Below, in pieces: positions 17,585-26,742 of a stretch of 64,000 bases of DNA (positions are counted from its first letter, which is position 1; each line of letters begins with the position of its first letter). The DNA comes from JAOSJL01 sp963704035 (lineage in GTDB: Bacteria > Actinomycetota > Acidimicrobiia > IMCC26256 > JAOSJL01). Under the pieces are notes generated by a model that worked only from the letters and a program-made list of their open reading frames with translations, did no database searches and had not been told where the DNA came from. A program made the position numbers and the translations under genes. The stretch lies in the NCBI GenBank assembly GCA_963704035.1, contig CAVPGR010000004.1, positions 806,001 through 870,000 on the forward strand, read 5' to 3'.

Positions 17585-18286
17585 TCAGGTGCGGGCGAGT
17601 CCGGAGAGCAGCGCCGGGGCGACGGTCAGCAGACCGAAGGCCGGCAACACGAGGAACACGAGAGGGAACAAGAGACGGACCGGTAGAGCACGGGCACGTT
17701 GTTCGGCCTCGCGGCGGGCGTCAGCCCTGGCCTCGGCGCTGATTCGCCCGAGAGCCGGACCCACGGGGGCGCCCAGGCGGTCCGAGGCGACGAGAGCGTC
17801 GGACAGGGGGCGAAGTGGCTTGTGACGCACTCCGACGTCGGACATGGCGTCGCTGAAGGTCGCACCCATATCCCAGAGCTGTCCGACGCTCGCCAGAACC
17901 GCCCCGACGCGCTCAGGCGCCCACTCCCCCGCCACCCGGACAGCCAGATAGGGGGTGCATCCCGCTCCGACGGCGACGCCGACGAGATCGACGGCGACCG
18001 GCACCTCGCTACGAAGAAGCGCATCCGCGCGGCGCTGCCGACGTCGCCTCGCCAGGCCCGAGAGAACCCGACCGACGATCCCGGCCCGGGCCGCGACGAG
18101 TCGCAGCGTCTCGAAACGCCGAAGGCGGGTCGTCGCCGCGACAACCAGCCCCGCATCCGGATCGATGCCGGAGAGTCGTGAGGTCCGATCCGTCACGGCC
18201 GCGGCTCGAGCGCGCCGCGCGAGTGGCAGTGCGGCGAGGACTCCGAAGCAACCCGCGAGCAGCCATGCGGACAGATCGACCCTCAC
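17585..18286 (-). CDS. tadC: TadC-like type II secretion F-domain protein
   Basis: A 233-residue inner-membrane protein. An N-terminal hydrophobic segment is followed by a soluble T2SSF domain (LLRSEVPVAVDLVGVAVGAGCTPYLAV, LWDMGATFSDAM) and two C-terminal helices around LPVRLLFPLVFLVLPAFGLLTV. It corresponds to the second of the paired platform proteins of the Tad machine. GTG 18286 overlaps the TadB stop (GTGA). A gap of 43 bp separates it from the pilin-like gene. Confidence 0.82.
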   Translation of the reverse strand: MRVDLSAWLLAGCFGVLAALPLARRARAAAVTDRTSRLSGIDPDAGLVVAATTRLRRFETLRLVAARAGIVGRVLSGLARRRRQRRADALLRSEVPVAVDLVGVAVGAGCTPYLAVRVAGEWAPERVGAVLASVGQLWDMGATFSDAMSDVGVRHKPLRPLSDALVASDRLGAPVGPALGRISAEARADARREAEQRARALPVRLLFPLVFLVLPAFGLLTVAPALLSGLART

Positions 18287-19146
18287 GGCGTCACCCGTAC
18301 GATACGGCGCATCCACAGGGCTGCCAGTGCCTCGAGGGTGAGGCCCGCGAGGAGGCAGAACCGTCCGATCGTCGTACCGGTCAGTGCAACGAGAGCCCGG
18401 GGGTCGACCAGCAGCGAGAGAACGAGGTAGCCGAGAGGCGCGGCGCCGACCACGACCGCCGACAGTCGAGCCTGTGTCCCCAAGGACCGCGCCTCGGCCG
18501 CGACCGCCAGACGTTCCCGCAATGACGCAGCCAGACCCTCCACGGCGTCGGCGGCCCGACCTCCGATCGACGTCGCGACGGCCAGAGCCCCTGCGGTGGC
18601 TCGCACTCCGTGCAGGTCGGACTCCTCGGTCCATGCTGCAAGAGCGCGATCAAGACCGGCGCCGAACTCCGCGCGGGCTCGCACGCGGGCCATGTCGCTC
18701 CCCAGCGGACCACCTGCCTCTGCCAATGCCGCCACAGCGTCGGCGACCGTTCCACCGCTCCGCAACTCCGCAGCCACCTGTTCGAGAGCGCCCGGAAGCG
18801 CCGCCTCGGTCCTCCGGTCGCGCCGATGCCGAGCGAGGTGGAGCCCGACACCGGAACACACGGGGATCCCGACAGCGGCGAGCGGCGCCAGTGGAGGTGC
18901 CATGACGAACGCGACGAAAGCGGCCGAAACCGCGGCGGCGGCGGTCATCTCCAACGCGGCTTCCGGTGATGCCGAAACGGCCGCGGCCTGCAACGCGACC
19001 TCGAGGCGGGTCCGCAGCACCTCCGGCATCCGCCACCCGACGCGCCGGTTCAAGGCACGAAGCCGAGACCTGGCGGGTTCGTGCCGAGCCCGTCGGACCA
19101 GCAGCCACGCCCCCAAGAAGCCGGGCACGGCCATCGCCAGCGACAT
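18283..19146 (-). CDS. tadB: TadB-like type II secretion F-domain protein
   Basis: A 287-residue inner-membrane platform protein. An N-terminal helix (MSLAMAVPGFLGAWLLV) and a second hydrophobic pair precede the T2SSF domain (LPGALEQVAAELRSGGTVADAVAAL, EFGAGLDRALAAWTE). C-terminal helices include LSAVVVGAAPLGYLVLSLLV. ATG 19146 shares its A with the stop of the ATPase gene (TGATG). Together with TadC it forms the membrane base on which the CpaF ATPase acts. Confidence 0.82.
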   Translation of the reverse strand: MSLAMAVPGFLGAWLLVRRARHEPARSRLRALNRRVGWRMPEVLRTRLEVALQAAAVSASPEAALEMTAAAAVSAAFVAFVMAPPLAPLAAVGIPVCSGVGLHLARHRRDRRTEAALPGALEQVAAELRSGGTVADAVAALAEAGGPLGSDMARVRARAEFGAGLDRALAAWTEESDLHGVRATAGALAVATSIGGRAADAVEGLAASLRERLAVAAEARSLGTQARLSAVVVGAAPLGYLVLSLLVDPRALVALTGTTIGRFCLLAGLTLEALAALWMRRIVRVTP

Positions 19147-20440
19147 CACGCCGCCTCCGCTCCGTGGTGCGGGTGGCCACCACCGGAACGGGTCGCGCGC
19201 CGCGACGGCCGCGTGGGAGCCGCCACCCGACGCAACACGTCCGATTCCACGGAGTCCGTCGCTCCACGATCGAAGAGGGGAACAGCAGAAAGGCGCGTAC
19301 CGTCCCGACGCACCTCGGCCACCGACTCGATCCGACGGATACCGCCCACGCGTGCCACCTGAACCACCGCGTCGAGTGACGACGCCACCTGGGCTCGGAT
19401 CGAAGGAAGCGGGAGCCCGGCGTCGGTCATGAGCGCGAGCGCCTCGAGCCGGGTCAGCGCGTCGCCCGGTGAGCCCGTGTGAACCGTGGACAGGGAACCG
19501 TCGTGGCCGGTGTTGAGGGCCTGGATCATGTCGAGCGCCTCGACGCCGCGCACCTCGCCCACGATGATCCGGTCGGGCCGCATTCGCAGCGCTGCGCTGG
19601 AGGAGCCGGCGGATGGACACGCCACCGACACCCTCTGCGTTGGGGGGACGAGCCTCGAGCCGCACAACGTGCCCGTGTGCGAGTCTGCAGCTCGGCGGTC
19701 TCCTCGATCGTCACGATCCGCTCGGAGGGATCCACAGCACCGGCGAGCGCGTTGCAGAGCGTGGTCTTCCCTGAGCTCGTGCCACCCGAGATCAGCAGGT
19801 TCCAGCCCGCCGCCACCTGCTGTTCGAGAAACGCTGCGGCGTCGCCGGGGTCGAAGGCCGAGAGCGGCACCGGGTGCACACGAAACCGTCGAATCGTCAC
19901 GCACGGACCATCGGGCGCCAGGGGTGGTATCACGGCGTGGAGCCGCGATCCGTCGGCGAGACGTGCTTCCACGAGGGGGGAGGAGCGGTCGAGTCGGAGG
20001 CCGAGCGGCGCCACCACGCGCTCCACCAGCCGGATGACGTCGGTCGCCTCGAGGGACAGATCGATCGGCAGGAGCTCGCCACGACGCTCTACGTACGCGT
20101 CACCACCGCCGAGCAGCATCACTTCACTCACGTCCGGATCGGCGAGCACGGCCTCGAGGGGGCCCAGGCCACCGATCTCGTCGAGGAGGTCGTCGAGCAC
20201 CTCCTGCGCACGCGCGACCGGAAGCAGCGGTGCCACCTCGCGGAGAAGTTCACCCACCCGGAGCCGCAACTCCTCTCCACCCACTGGGCCCAGCGTGTCG
20301 GCGACCTCGAGAACGCGGCGGTGCACGCGGCGCTTCACATCGCGGTCCGATCCTTCGAGAGTCGACGGAGTGGCGCTCGCGGAAGCCTTCCGAAGATGGT
20401 CGCCTCGAGAAATGCCGCTCGCGGTACGCACGGCGGTCAC
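19146..20440 (-). CDS. cpaF: CpaF/TadA-type secretion ATPase, two frame breaks
   Basis: The motor ATPase of the Tad apparatus. N-terminal domain with LDDLLDEIGGLGPLEAVLADPDVSEVML; Walker A ISGGTSSGKTTLCNALA; acidic box TIEETAELQ; Walker B-type MRPDRIIVGEVRG; then ALNTGHDGSLSTVHTGSP. The frame breaks at one extra C among 19672-19674 and one extra base near 19593. In the region between, the expected HVVRLEARPPN and GGVSIRRLL appear in a third frame. Removing both bases gives 430 residues. GTG 20440 overlaps the CpaE stop (GTGA). Confidence 0.88.
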
Positions 20441-21150
20441 GCCGCCTGCCCCGCATCGTCGGCGACACCGAGTTGATGGAGAATCTCCCGGACACTGCGG
20501 CGCAGCACGTCGGGCGTTCGAGTCACGACGACTCCTGCGTCGACGGCGCGGGCGATCGACGCTCGCACGGGAACCTTCACGGAGTTGCTCAGACCGAGAA
20601 CGTCGAGCACCTGAGGCGCGGCCAGAGATCGGCCTGGCTCGTCGACGAACGCGACGAGATCGACTCGGGCAACGGCGGGCATCGCCACGGCGCGGCGCAG
20701 CGTCAGATAACAGGGGCGCACGACGAGCACCGTGACGTCGGCCACCTCGAGGAGCGCCTCGGCCGCCTCGGGATCGGTGCGCATGAGCGAGCCGACATCG
20801 GCGACCGTCGGGGAGGACCTGTCCCGAAGCGTGACGCCCAGCGCGGCCCCCGCCTCGGGAAGCACCGCACCGGGCTCTCGTGTCTCCCGACCGCCGTACG
20901 GGAGCACCTCCAGCCCGGGCGCGACGTCGACACCGAGGCGTTCGAGCGCTTCGGCGGGTGCTTCGGGGCCGGCGACCAGCCAGTCGCGCAGACCTACGTC
21001 GGGATCGCGGGCCAGTCCGCACACGGCGGGTTGATCGCCCCCGAGGTCGGCGAGCGTCGCTCCGCAGCGGCGGGCCAGCACTCCCGCCGTGGCCGCTGCC
21101 AAGACGGACGTTCCGGAGCCACCCTTGGGTGACCAGTACGCAATGAGCAT
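20437..21150 (-). CDS. CpaE/Ssd-like MinD-family ATPase of the Tad cluster
   Basis: A 237-residue P-loop ATPase starting MLIAYWSPKGGSGTSV, the deviant Walker A of the ParA/MinD superfamily (KGGSGTS in place of KGGxGKT, with the second lysine replaced). It has later hydrophobic strands but a poor switch region, as in CpaE/Ssd proteins that localise Tad machines. The ATG at 21150 follows AAGGAGGAAGGG, an excellent ribosome site. It is the first gene of the operon, behind the promoter at 21244-21273. Confidence 0.78.
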   Translation of the reverse strand: MLIAYWSPKGGSGTSVLAAATAGVLARRCGATLADLGGDQPAVCGLARDPDVGLRDWLVAGPEAPAEALERLGVDVAPGLEVLPYGGRETREPGAVLPEAGAALGVTLRDRSSPTVADVGSLMRTDPEAAEALLEVADVTVLVVRPCYLTLRRAVAMPAVARVDLVAFVDEPGRSLAAPQVLDVLGLSNSVKVPVRASIARAVDAGVVVTRTPDVLRRSVREILHQLGVADDAGQAA

Positions 21151-21243
21151 CCCTTCCTCCTTGGGTCACGGCGATACGGGCGCCGAGTGATCCGAAGCGG
21201 ACGCGCGAGAGCCCGCGGAGGAAGGAAAGGGGGAAGTGAAAGG

Positions 21244-21273
21244 AACCTAGGGACGAACCCCGTCCGATGTCAA
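21244..21273 (-). promoter_or_regulatory. Promoter of the Tad operon with palindrome in the spacer
   Basis: On the minus strand -35 TTGACA (21273-21268), an 18-bp spacer and -10 TAGGTT (21249-21244), about 95 bp upstream of the CpaE-like start. The spacer contains GGACG-GGGTT-CGTCC, an inverted repeat (21251-21265) placed where a repressor would block RNA polymerase. Confidence 0.55.
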
Positions 21274-21306
21274 GGGTCCGCCCGAAAGTCAGATGGCGTC
21301 GACCGT

Positions 21307-21381
21307 CTAGGCGCTGCGCACCTTCTGGGCGATGACGACGCCCAGAGCAATGACGACAACGAGCAGCAGGATCTTCTTCAC
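21307..21381 (-). CDS. 24-residue single-pass membrane peptide
   Basis: GTG 21381 follows CGAGGAGGAACC, a very good ribosome binding site. The frame encodes a peptide starting with two lysines, then ILLLVVVIALGVVIA, then QKVRSA before TAG at 21307-21309. The product is one short membrane helix with basic ends. It recalls the N-terminal half of the DLW-39 type of tiny actinobacterial membrane proteins, but it lacks their acidic tail. It is divergent from two radical SAM genes that begin 170 bp away. Coding is supported by the ribosome site and composition only. Confidence 0.5.
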   Translation of the reverse strand: MKKILLLVVVIALGVVIAQKVRSA

Positions 21382-21550
21382 GGTTCCTCCTCGGTGGTTC
21401 GCCCGGATGGTATCGCCACCGGGGCCCGTGCGAAACTCCAGTCCACGCGGCCCATCATGTCGGGACCTTCGGCCGTACCACGCGTGACGCCGGGCGCGGT
21501 TGACTCTGGCGGGTCTCGACGGCATCGTCGGAGCGCACGCGGAGGGCCAC

Positions 21551-22699
21551 ATGCTGAATGTCTCGTCGCTGATCGGCTCGGCCCGGTCGGATTCGGACGC
21601 GCTCCGCTACGGCTGGGACCGTCCCGGCGAAACGACACCGGTGGCATCCGCGACCCGCCGACCCGTCGTCGTGTGGAACAGCACCCGGGGCTGCAACCTG
21701 TCGTGTTCGCACTGCTACGCCTCGGCCACCCGACGCTCTGGCGACGACGAGCTCTCCACCGAGCAGGGTCTCGCCCTGATCGCCGACCTCGCGAGCTACG
21801 AGGTACCGGCACTCCTGCTCTCGGGTGGCGAGCCCCTGACACGTCCCGATCTCGTGGAACTGGCACGCGAGGCACACCGGCTCGGAATCCGGGTCACCCT
21901 CTCGAGTAACGGAACTCTCGTGAGTCCCGCGGTCGCGGCGAGCCTGCGCGAATCCGGTGTGTCCTACGTCGGAATCAGTATCGACGGCGACGAAGAGACA
22001 CACGACAGGTTGCGGTGCCGCGAAGGCGCCCGGGCGGAGGCCGTCGCCGGTCTCCGCCATCTCGGAGAGGCCGGCGTACGCCGAGGTGTGCGCTTCACGC
22101 TGACACCGGGGACCTATCAGCAGCTCGAGGCCGTTCTGGAACTCGTGGAGAGCGAAGACGTCGAACGCCTCTGCGTCTACCACCTCGTTCCGGCGGGGCG
22201 CGGTGGACGACTCGACGACGTCTCACCCGGGCAGCGACGCTCCGCGCTGGAACGGGTCTTCGCGTTCGCCGCCGAGCATCGTGGCGTGGAAGTCCTCACG
22301 GTCGACAACCCGTCTGACGGTCCGTTCCTGCTCGAGTGGCTGGTGACGCACGATCCCCATCGTGCGGACGTTGCGCGACGCGCGCTGCGCTGGAATCGTG
22401 GTGCCACGGCCGGTGCCGGAATCGCGCTGGCGTGCATCGACGAGCGCGGCGAGGTCCATCCCGACCAGTTCGCTCGCCACCACAGTTTCGGAAACGTGCG
22501 GCACACTCCGTTCTCACGGATCTGGAGAGATGCGACCGATCCGTTCCTCCGCGGGCTTCGCTCGGGACAATGGATCCCCGAGACGTGCACCTCCTGTGAA
22601 GGACTCGACCTGTGTGGGGGCGGCTTCCGGTCCCGCGCAGAACTCGTGACCGGCGACCCCGCGGGCTTCGACCCGAGCTGCAATCTGGTGGCGTCGTGA
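21551..22699 (+). CDS. Radical SAM/SPASM protein, AhbC/NirJ-like
   Basis: A 382-residue enzyme. The radical SAM cluster motif CNLSCSHC lies near residue 52, in WNSTRGCNLSCSHCYA. The SAM-binding LLLSGGEPLTRP and VTLSSNGTLV follow. A C-terminal SPASM-type domain carries CIDERGEVHP, CTSCEGLDLCGGG and a last Cys. Sequence style is closest to AhbC/NirJ proteins of alternative haem and haem d1 synthesis, but no other haem gene is in the window. GGAGG at 21541 decides the ATG at 21551 over an upstream ATG at 21500. The next radical SAM gene overlaps it (GTGA). Confidence 0.82.
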   Translation: MLNVSSLIGSARSDSDALRYGWDRPGETTPVASATRRPVVVWNSTRGCNLSCSHCYASATRRSGDDELSTEQGLALIADLASYEVPALLLSGGEPLTRPDLVELAREAHRLGIRVTLSSNGTLVSPAVAASLRESGVSYVGISIDGDEETHDRLRCREGARAEAVAGLRHLGEAGVRRGVRFTLTPGTYQQLEAVLELVESEDVERLCVYHLVPAGRGGRLDDVSPGQRRSALERVFAFAAEHRGVEVLTVDNPSDGPFLLEWLVTHDPHRADVARRALRWNRGATAGAGIALACIDERGEVHPDQFARHHSFGNVRHTPFSRIWRDATDPFLRGLRSGQWIPETCTSCEGLDLCGGGFRSRAELVTGDPAGFDPSCNLVAS

Positions 22700-23796
22700 A
22701 TGTGGCGAGTCGGTTCCTGGGTGAGGGGGTACGGCCCGACTTCGATCAGGCACCGCTCACCGTCGCGTGGGAGATCACCCGCTCGTGTCCGCTGCGATGC
22801 GTGCACTGTCGGGCCGTCGCCCAGGTTCGACGCGACCCCGACGAGTTGAGCTTCGACGAGGGAACTGCGCTCATCGCGGACGCCGCCGACATGGGCACCA
22901 AGGTCTTCGTGCTCACCGGTGGCGACCCGCTCGCGCGGCCCGACGTGTTCGAGTTGATCGAGGCCGTCGAAGCCTCCGGGATGCACTGCGGCTTCTCGCC
23001 CAGCACGACGCCCCGGCTGACGGCTGACGCACTCGGGCGGGCCGTCGATGCCGGAGCGGGAACGATCCACCTGAGCCTCGACGGGGCGAGCGCGGCCACG
23101 CACGACGCCTTCCGTGGAGTGCGGGGATCCTTCGAGCGCGCCATGAGCGGGGTGGGGTATGCCGCCGAACTCGACGCGCGGCTCCAAATCGGAACCACGG
23201 TCTGCCGACGCACCGTCGGCGACCTCGAAGCGATCGTCCCCCTCCTCGAAGGGCGCGTCGACCTGTGGAGCCTGTTCTTCCTGGTTCCGACCGGCCGGGG
23301 CCGCAACGAGGACGTGCTCGACGCGCAGGGGCACGAGGAGATCCTCGAGTGGCTCGCGACCGCCGATCTACCTGTGCCGGTCCGCACCGTCGCCGCTCCC
23401 ACGTTCCGACGGGTGCTCGCGGAAGCCGGACGCCCGGCAGCACCCGGTGTCAACGACGGGAACGGTTTCGCGTTCGTCTCGCACCGTGGCGAGGTGTGCC
23501 CGTCGGGGTTTCTCCAGCTTCCGGTCGGCACCGTGCGGAAACAGCCGTTGAGCCACTGGTACCGCAACGACCCGTTGTTCCGATCACTGCGCGACACGGC
23601 CCTCCTCGAAGGGACCTGCGGGGCGTGTGAGTGGAAAGAGATCTGCGGCGGGAGCCGGGCGCGTGCGTGGGCGACGACCGGAAACCCACTCGCTTCGGAC
23701 CCGTCCTGCGTTCGGGTGTCAGGCGGACCCGACGTCGAGGATCCACACGGCGGCGGCGATTCCGTTCCCCAGCTCGACTCGCCCGTCGTCGGGTGA
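22696..23796 (+). CDS. Radical SAM/SPASM protein, TIGR04053/AhbD-like
   Basis: A 366-residue enzyme whose GTG start overlaps the stop of its neighbour, so the two are coupled. FDQAPLTVAWEITRSC leads into the cluster motif CPLRCVHC. VFVLTGGDPLARPD and IHLSLDGA follow. The SPASM part has CPSGFLQLP, CGACEWKEICGGS and a final Cys. This resembles the TIGR04053 and AhbD-like groups. The last about 26 residues overlap the opposite-strand gene by 78 bp and look non-conserved, so the real end may be near the last cysteine (about 23710). Confidence 0.82.
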   Translation: MNVASRFLGEGVRPDFDQAPLTVAWEITRSCPLRCVHCRAVAQVRRDPDELSFDEGTALIADAADMGTKVFVLTGGDPLARPDVFELIEAVEASGMHCGFSPSTTPRLTADALGRAVDAGAGTIHLSLDGASAATHDAFRGVRGSFERAMSGVGYAAELDARLQIGTTVCRRTVGDLEAIVPLLEGRVDLWSLFFLVPTGRGRNEDVLDAQGHEEILEWLATADLPVPVRTVAAPTFRRVLAEAGRPAAPGVNDGNGFAFVSHRGEVCPSGFLQLPVGTVRKQPLSHWYRNDPLFRSLRDTALLEGTCGACEWKEICGGSRARAWATTGNPLASDPSCVRVSGGPDVEDPHGGGDSVPQLDSPVVG

Positions 23797-24958
23797 CCAG
23801 GCAACGAGCGTATTGGTCGACGTGGCGGCGTCGAACTCGACGAGCAGCAACCTCCCACCCTCGGCGTTGAGCTCCACGATCGTCGATGCTTCGGGTGTTC
23901 CCGTCGCCAGTGGGCTCGTCGCATTCGTGTCGGCGTCCGTGACCCCGAGCCGACCTTCCGAGATCCCACACGACGCGTTGATCGCCGCCACGAGGTCGGC
24001 GCCCGCGGCGACCATCGGCCACTGGAGGCACCCCTCGCCCTCGTCGCCCACGGGAGTTCCGTCCGCCAGCGATTCGGCAGAATCGACGTCGAGGGCGATG
24101 ACCTCACCGGGAAGGCAGTCCGCGCACGGCGAGAGGTTCAGTGTGCTCACGAACACCTGCTCACCGTCGGGAGTCCACGAGGGTTCGTCCACGGGAAACT
24201 TGTCCGGGTCACCGAAAGACCGGTCGGGCTCGGCTCCGGTGAGGTCGTGGATGACCAGCTCCGGAAGCTCGTCGCACGAACCGTTGCTGATGTAGGCGAG
24301 CCAACGGCCGTCGGCGGACACGGCTGGGGCCACTCCCTGCACCACGACCTCGGGCTCCGAACCGTCGAGAGGCAGTCGGGTGATCCGACCGCCTTTCGGT
24401 CGGTTGCGGGACCCCGCGGGACAGTCGACAGCGTCCTCGAGGAAGAAGCGACCGACGTACACGACGTCGCCGTCGGGCGCCATGGTGAGCGTCGGTCGCG
24501 TGAGCCGCGCGGCGAGGTCGTTGCCTTCGCCCGCCGCGCCTCCGCCCGGGCCGCTTCCCGTTGTGATCGGAATCACACCGTCGGGCTCCGAAAGAAGGAG
24601 TTCTTCCTGTTCACCGCTCTCGGTCATCCGGACGACGGTGCCATCGTCGAGCAACGCGACAATGCCCTTCGTGTCACGGGTGACGGACTCCTGCAACACG
24701 TCGTCGGCCTTCGCATCGCTCGAAACGGTGACTCCGTCGTCACCGAGGAGCGTGAACAACGCCGAATCCGGCCGCCGCGAGAAGAACGATTCCGACCAGG
24801 ACGAGCGCGATCCGGCGCGTGCGCCGGGCACGCCGGGCCTGCCGCTCGCGGCGTTCGATCGCCGCCTGGGCCTCGGCCTGGGCCGCGAGGTTCGCCCACT
24901 CGTCGGGCAGTTTGGGTATGTCGTCGGGCCGGAAGGGCTCGTCGGGCTTCATCGGCAT
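23719..24958 (-). CDS. Membrane-anchored beta-propeller (PD40/TolB-like) protein, frame broken
   Basis: About 412 residues after removal of one base between about 24742 and 24790. A charged cytoplasmic head (MPMKPDEPFRPDDIPKLPDEW, then an Ala/Glu/Arg coiled segment) leads into one membrane helix, RRIALVLVGIVLLAAAGFG. The extracellular part has repeated blades such as APAVSADGRWLAYIS and EPSWTPDGEQVFVS, typical of PD40 or TolB-like propellers. The frames of head and propeller differ by one base. The role is unknown. It converges with the radical SAM pair. Confidence 0.7.
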
Positions 24959-25097
24959 CGCTGAAGTCTGCCCTCTCGAGGGTTCACGAGAGCGTCACGC
25001 TGTCGGATGCCGGGAACCGATGCTGCCGTGTGAACGATGGAAACCGTGGAACCTCACCATCAACCGGACTCACCCCAGCGGCTGATGCCGCGTCGGT

Positions 25098-26037
25098 TCA
25101 GACGGCGAGCAGGTCGCGGGCGCCGGTGTCGGCCGAGGGGTGGCGCAACTTCGACATCGCGCGGGCCTCGATCTGGCGGATGCGCTCTCGGGTGAGGTTG
25201 AAGTACTCCCCCACCTCTTCGAGGGTGCGCGGTTCACCGCGGTCGAGACCGAAACGCAACGCCAGGATCTGACGCTCGCGCTCGTCGAGCGGTCCGAGCA
25301 GCTTCTCGATCTCCTCGGGAAGCAAGCGCGGTCGCGGCCACCTCGAACGGTGACTCCGCGGAGCGGTCCTCGACGATGTCGCCGAGCTCGGCGTCGCCGT
25401 CTTCGCGCAGCGGCTCGCTGAGCGAGAGCGGCTCGGCCGCGAAGCGCAGCGCTTCGGTGACCTTCTCCTCGGGCATCTCCACCTCGGCCGCCAGCTCGGT
25501 GAGCGTGGCAGGACGACCCAGCTTCAGTTCCAGGCGGCTGCGAGCCTTCTGGAGCCGCGCGAGCGTGTCGCCGGCGTGGACCGGCAGCCGGATGGTACGA
25601 CCCGTGTTGGCGATGCCACGCGTGATCGCCTGGCGAATCCACCAGGTGGCGTAGGTCGAGAACTTGAAGCCCTTGCGCCAGTCGAACTTCTCGACCGCGT
25701 GCATCAGGCCGAGGTTGCCCTCCTGGATGAGGTCGAGCAACGGAAGCCCCGACGCCTGGTACTTCTTGGCGATCGAGACCACGAGGCGCAGGTTCGACTG
25801 CACGAACGTGCGCTGGGCGGTCTCGCCCTGGCGGGACGCTCGGCGCAGCTCCCGCTTCTTGGCGGGTGTGAGGTTCTTGGGAGGGTCCTCGAGGACCTCG
25901 CGCGCCTCGTTGCCGCCCTCGATCTGCTGGGCGAGGCGGACCTCGTCGTCCTTGGTGAGCAGCGGGTACTGCCCGATGTCGGTGAGGTAGAGCCGGACGA
26001 GATCTTCCTCGTCCCTCTCGACACGTTCCTTGGCCAC
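25098..26037 (-). CDS. Sigma-70 family sigma factor (RpoD/SigA-like), frame broken
   Basis: About 312 residues. Region 1.2 is DLVRLYLTDIGQYPLLT and region 2 includes LRLVVSIAKKYQ, LLDLIQEGNLGLMHAVEKFD and FKFSTYATWWIRQAI. Regions 3 and 4 follow, with LDERERQILALRFGL and YFNLTRERIRQIEARA. All DNA-contacting parts are those of primary or group 2 sigma factors. One extra base at 25326 breaks the frame between FEVAATAL and LPEEIEKLL. GTG 26037 after GAGAGGGAATCT is the best start. The short N-terminus means it could be the principal sigma or a close paralogue. Confidence 0.88.
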
Positions 26038-26271
26038 AGATTCCCTCTCGCTTCCTCGTGCCGGATCACGGCCGGAAGATACCGGTCGTGTCGCCTGTCT
26101 ACGGGTACAACGCCGGACCCGGTCCCACTTGTTCCGTGCTACAGGGCTCACCTGCGCAAACGGTCGGTCGCTGTGGGCGCTCAGAGTCGCTGTGACCACC
26201 ATACCGGTGGCGTCAAGAGCGTCGATCCCCTATTTGCCGTGGGGAGTCCTGGACTCCGGGAGACCACGACC

Positions 26272-26742
26272 TCAGTCCGATTTGCCCCATTCTGCAAGGT
26301 CGTCCCGGCAGAGCCGGACCACGCGTCGGACAGGCGCGTCGGCCACCGGGGCGGTCCCGCCGAGCAGGGTCTCGTAGTCCTCCGCCACCAACGGAACGAT
26401 CCGACGGGTCGCGGCCTCGAGGCGCTCGGACGCCGACGTCGCACGCGCCGCAGCCACGACCGTTGCGACGTCGGACTCCGACACCCCGGACCCGGGCGGA
26501 ATGGTACGCGCCTCCACGTCGAGTCCGTTGATGAGGGGGATCACCACACCCAGACGCTCGGCTCGCTCTCCGGCCCGCCGCGACAGGAGCGACGCTGCGA
26601 GCTTCGTGGGCGCGTCGGGAATCTCTGTCACTGCCTCACCCAACATCTCGAACAACGACAGCTCCAGCCATCTCAGGTGACCGAGGCGCTGCGCCACATC
26701 CTCGATCGTGAAGCGCGCCTCGGATGAGTCCGTGCTGCTCAC
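26272..26742 (-). CDS. Helical protein of unknown function next to nadE
   Basis: A 156-residue acidic, almost wholly helical protein (FTIEDVAQRLGHLRWLELSLFEML and later amphipathic helices) ending in RLCRDDLAEWGKSD. No membrane segment. I do not recognise a family with confidence; the Glu-rich helices could suit a ferritin-like bundle, but no full ligand set can be assigned. GTG 26742 overlaps the nadE stop (GTGA), so it is co-translated with NAD synthetase. Downstream, 234 bp separate it from the sigma factor gene; in that gap I see only a weak TTGACG (-35-like) and an imperfect ACCACC/GGTGG repeat near 26200. Confidence 0.6.
   Translation of the reverse strand: MSSTDSSEARFTIEDVAQRLGHLRWLELSLFEMLGEAVTEIPDAPTKLAASLLSRRAGERAERLGVVIPLINGLDVEARTIPPGSGVSESDVATVVAAARATSASERLEAATRRIVPLVAEDYETLLGGTAPVADAPVRRVVRLCRDDLAEWGKSD

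Noticed and set aside
25098..26037. Sigma factor as a pseudogene
   Set aside because: All functional regions are intact on both sides of a single extra base, so an error is more likely.
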